Shown here: positions 16,190 through 17,388 of the stretch, in pieces
Position numbering within the stretch: the stretch's first letter is position 1
Layout: each line of letters opens with the position of its first letter
Assembly (NCBI GenBank): GCA_003498085.1
Contig: DNCM01000198.1
Span: 1 to 17,388 of the forward strand
DNA from: a bacterium
Lineage (GTDB): Bacteria; UBA9089; UBA9088
Direction: 5' to 3'
DNA: 17,388 nt
Translations under genes and position numbers: made by a program
Notes under the pieces: generated by a model
Database searches by the model: none
Told to the model about the DNA's origin: nothing
What the model saw: only the letters and a program-made list of their open reading frames with translations

Positions 16190-16417
16190 ATGACGAAAAA
16201 AGTTTTGGGAATTTTGACTTTAGGGGTTTTAGTATTGATGCCAACTTTGGGAATGGCGAATGAGGTTGTCGTCTATAACCCAGAAGGTGTAATAGTGGAA
16301 ACTTATATACCATCCAAGCTGAGGTAAATGCTTGCCCAGAAGGTGGCACAGTCTCAGTTTCTACTTAAGACTTATAATGAGGCGGTTTATAAAAATAAAG
16401 GATTGTTTTGGTTGTAG
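16190..16417 (+). pseudogene. Broken 5' end of a beta-helix surface-protein gene, copy 1
   Basis: The open frame from ATG 16190 gives a 45-residue product: signal peptide MTKKVLGILTLGVLVLMPT, a likely cleavage after GMA, then NEVVVYNPEG before a stop at 16327. The sequence continues in other frames. From 16312 it reads IQAEVNACPEGGTVSVST to TAA (16366), and from 16367 it reads KTYNEAVYKNKGLFWL to TAG (16415). Joined, these make the familiar start of right-handed parallel beta-helix proteins (TIQ-x-x-IN-x-C-x-x-GGTVSV, then TYNEAVY-x-NKG). At least two frameshifts and loss of everything downstream make it a remnant. The first shift lies in the TATATA run near 16304-16309. Confidence 0.6.
16341..16388 (+). 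repeat. 48-bp perfect direct repeat, copy 1
   Basis: Identical over 48 bases to 17212-17259, beginning AGGTGGCACAGTCTCAG and ending AATGAGGCGGTTT. It encodes GGTVSVST then a stop, and in the next frame KTYNEAV. Flanking sequence shows only protein-level similarity between copies. Confidence 0.9.
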
Positions 16418-16431
16418 TTTAGATTTATAAT
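16403..16431 (+). promoter_or_regulatory. Candidate promoter of the toxin-antitoxin operon
   Basis: TTGTTT at 16403-16408, a 17-base spacer, perfect TATAAT at 16426-16431. Start would fall near 16438, leaving a leader of about 50 bases before the first toxin-antitoxin gene, or almost none before the mini-ORF at 16442. Confidence 0.55.
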
Positions 16432-16441
16432 AAAAATTGCG

Positions 16442-16489
16442 ATGAAGACGATTGAGGTTTTACTTGAAAGTAAGATAATGAGAAGGTGA
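16442..16489 (+). CDS. Possible 15-residue leader peptide of the toxin-antitoxin operon
   Basis: A short frame, MKTIEVLLESKIMRR, starts 10 bases after the TATAAT of the candidate promoter and stops 3 bases before the next ATG. The Shine-Dalgarno of the following gene (AGAAGGTGA, 16481-16489) lies inside its last codons. Translation of the mini-ORF could therefore control initiation on the toxin gene. It is too short for coding statistics; chance is the main alternative. Confidence 0.25.
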   Translation: MKTIEVLLESKIMRR

Positions 16490-16492
16490 AAA

Positions 16493-16825
16493 ATGAAATT
16501 TGCAGATGATATAATAGAAACTACCAGGTCAATATCTAGTAAAGTTATTAGACTTACTTTAAAACAATGGTTTCATATTACTGAATCACATGATTATATG
16601 GCAGGAAATATTACTATTATTTTGGAGACAGTAAATTCTCCCGATTATATTGTGAAAGGCCTGAAAGATGAATTGATTGCTTTGAGATATTATTCAAAAA
16701 CAAACTTAGGAGAAAAATACTGTGTAGTGGTCTACAAAGAAAATAAAGATGGTTTCATTATAACCGCTTTTTTCACATCCAAACCAGAAACCATCAAAAA
16801 AGGGAGTGTGCTATGGCAAAAATAG
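16493..16825 (+). CDS. PBECR-like nuclease, probable toxin
   Basis: A 110-residue protein without signal peptide or membrane segment. The arrangement LTLKQWFHITESH (21-33), ILETVNSPDYIV (43-54) and CVVVYKENKDGFIITAFFT (77-95) resembles the phage Barnase-EndoU-ColicinE5/D-RelE-like (PBECR) and DUF4258-type RNase folds. In these a W-x-H-I-x-x-x-H element and a late I-T-A-x-x-T strand line the active site; His28 and His33 are candidate catalytic residues. It is preceded by a Shine-Dalgarno (AGAAGGTGA) and overlaps the DUF2283 gene by 13 bases. Toxin-first order with a DUF2283 partner fits a type II toxin-antitoxin module. Family assignment is from motif memory, so function remains a prediction. 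Confidence 0.6.
   Translation: MKFADDIIETTRSISSKVIRLTLKQWFHITESHDYMAGNITIILETVNSPDYIVKGLKDELIALRYYSKTNLGEKYCVVVYKENKDGFIITAFFTSKPETIKKGSVLWQK
16801..16806 (+). promoter_or_regulatory. Shine-Dalgarno site of the DUF2283 gene
   Basis: AGGGAG ends 6 bases before the ATG at 16813, inside the end of the upstream toxin gene. Such sites are absent in front of the chromosomal genes 235-16143. Confidence 0.7.
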
Positions 16826-17040
16826 AAGGGGTTAATTTTTCAGTAATTCCCCACCTTCTTAAACTTGGGCAGAAACACTATTGGGTTGATTATGATGATG
16901 AAACAGATACCTTATATATCAGCTTCAGAAAGCCTCAATCTGCCAATGATAGTGTTATGGAAGGAAATTTTATTTATCATTATGATGATGAACAACTGGT
17001 TGGGATAACAGTCTTGTATGCAAAAGACTTAAAAATATAA
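16813..17040 (+). CDS. DUF2283 domain protein, probable antitoxin
   Basis: A 75-residue protein matching DUF2283: VDYDDETDTLYISFRKP (25-41) is the usual Y-D-x-x-x-D-x-L-Y-I-x-F opening. It is followed by VMEGNFIYHYDDEQLVGITVL (48-68), the V-x-x-x-x-x-x-x-Y-D-x-x-x-x-x-V-G-I-x-V strand pair. Such proteins commonly sit next to small RNase toxins. It overlaps the nuclease gene by 13 bases and has its own Shine-Dalgarno, consistent with independent or coupled translation to keep antitoxin in excess. No DNA-binding motif is visible. Antitoxin role is inferred from family and position. Confidence 0.7.
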   Translation: MAKIEGVNFSVIPHLLKLGQKHYWVDYDDETDTLYISFRKPQSANDSVMEGNFIYHYDDEQLVGITVLYAKDLKI

Positions 17041-17211
17041 CCTTTAGTTTAGGTTTTAAATGGTGGTTTGATGAAGAAGGTTTTGGGGCTGTTGGTTTTG
17101 GGGGATGGTGCCATTTTGGGTATCCGCAAATGAGGTTGTTGTGTATGGCACATCAGGAACCCTGCTTGGCACATACACTACTATTCAGACAGGAATAAAT
17201 CTCTGCCTAAT

Positions 17212-17259
17212 AGGTGGCACAGTCTCAGTTTCTACTTAAGACTTATAATGAGGCGGTTT
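17212..17259 (+). repeat. 48-bp perfect direct repeat, copy 2
   Basis: Exact copy of 16341-16388, 871 bases downstream. It contains TATAAT (17244-17249), which is also the Tyr-Asn codon pair of the beta-helix frame and could act as a -10 for the HicB-like gene, though no good -35 accompanies it. Confidence 0.9.
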
Positions 17260-17278
17260 GTATAACAAAGAAAAGTTT

Positions 17279-17286
17279 GGAGGTGA
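17279..17286 (+). promoter_or_regulatory. Shine-Dalgarno site of the HicB-like gene
   Basis: GGAGGTGA, a near-perfect anti-16S match, ends 7 bases before the ATG at 17294. It is the strongest ribosome-binding site in the window. Confidence 0.8.
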
Positions 17287-17293
17287 ACGATTG

Positions 17294-17388
17294 ATGCATA
17301 ATACAATTAAAACTTATATTGAAAAGGGCGAAGAGCATTGGGTCGCTCGATGTATTGATATTGATATAGTAACCCAAGGGGAAACAGT
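17294..17388 (+). CDS. HicB-family antitoxin, 5' part only
   Basis: The frame runs off the window after 31 full codons. MHNTIKTYIEKGEEHWVARC then VTQGET matches the HicB fold, in which Y-x-x-x-I-E-x-G-x-x-x-x-x-A-x-C ends in the signature V-T-Q-G-E-T. HicB proteins neutralise HicA, a small mRNA-cleaving toxin, and often repress the operon. A hicA gene should follow just outside the window. HicB-like proteins without HicA also exist, so the toxin partner is a prediction. Confidence 0.7.
   Translation, partial: MHNTIKTYIEKGEEHWVARCIDIDIVTQGET

Larger units (their letters stand above)
17071..17293 (+). pseudogene. Broken 5' end of a beta-helix surface-protein gene, copy 2
   Basis: Starts MKKVLGLLVLG (ATG 17071) and shifts frame at a run of five G (17100-17104). 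It resumes at 17105 as MVPFWVSANEVVVYG, TYTTIQTGINLCLIGGTVSVST to TAA (17237). It then continues in the third frame as KTYNEAVCITKKS to TGA (17292). Removing one G restores signal peptide, cleavage site (VSA before NEVVVY) and first beta-helix rung as one frame. The final stop and frame change are identical to copy 1. It has the same parts as copy 1 but a different signal peptide and linker. A sequencing or assembly error at the G run is possible for the first shift only. Confidence 0.6.

Noticed and set aside
16341..17259. Insertion-sequence ends or CRISPR repeats
   Set aside because: The 48-bp copies are direct, 871 bases apart, coding-derived and not flanked by transposase, target duplications or spacer-sized intervals.

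Overview
The window comes from an AT-rich, Gram-negative (two-membrane) bacterium, probably from an uncultivated candidate phylum. Heptose-kinase and heptosyltransferase genes point to lipopolysaccharide. A CsgG-like pore, a PorV-like outer-membrane protein and a large secreted FG-GAP protein with a C-terminal FlgD/type-IX-like domain point to an elaborate outer surface. The phylum cannot be fixed from this sequence alone.

Layout. 235-1658 (+): rdgB and nfo, nucleotide-pool sanitation and base-excision repair. 1690-3986 (+): accC (biotin carboxylase) and a family-9 glycosyltransferase. 3983-6702 (-): rfaE1/hldA (heptose-7-P kinase) and thrS without a TGS domain. 6783-8069 (-): a CsgG-family protein whose two CsgG halves are in reversed order. 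8070-8453: divergent intergenic region with promoters and nested inverted repeats. 8454-13498 (+): a 1393-residue FG-GAP protein and a PorV-like protein, overlapping by 4 bases. 13541-16143 (+): Gfo/Idh/MocA oxidoreductase and ilvD. 16190-17388 (+): an accessory tract in which two broken 5' ends of a beta-helix surface-protein gene, sharing an identical 48-bp block, alternate with toxin-antitoxin genes (PBECR-like nuclease + DUF2283, then a HicB-like antitoxin cut by the window end).

The most consistent hidden pattern concerns expression. Each of the seven transcription units that starts inside the window has a -10-like hexamer ending 6-9 bases before the ATG, five with a good -35 box at 17 bases and one at 18. 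Transcription would then begin at or next to the start codon (leaderless mRNA). All downstream native genes start by overlapping the preceding stop codon, and no native gene shows a convincing Shine-Dalgarno site. By contrast, the toxin-antitoxin genes at the right end have clear Shine-Dalgarno sites, as expected for acquired cassettes.

The strongest candidates for something new are the permuted CsgG protein and the repeated [beta-helix gene fragment + toxin-antitoxin] arrangement. No tRNA, rRNA, CRISPR array, transposase or convincing intrinsic terminator was seen.
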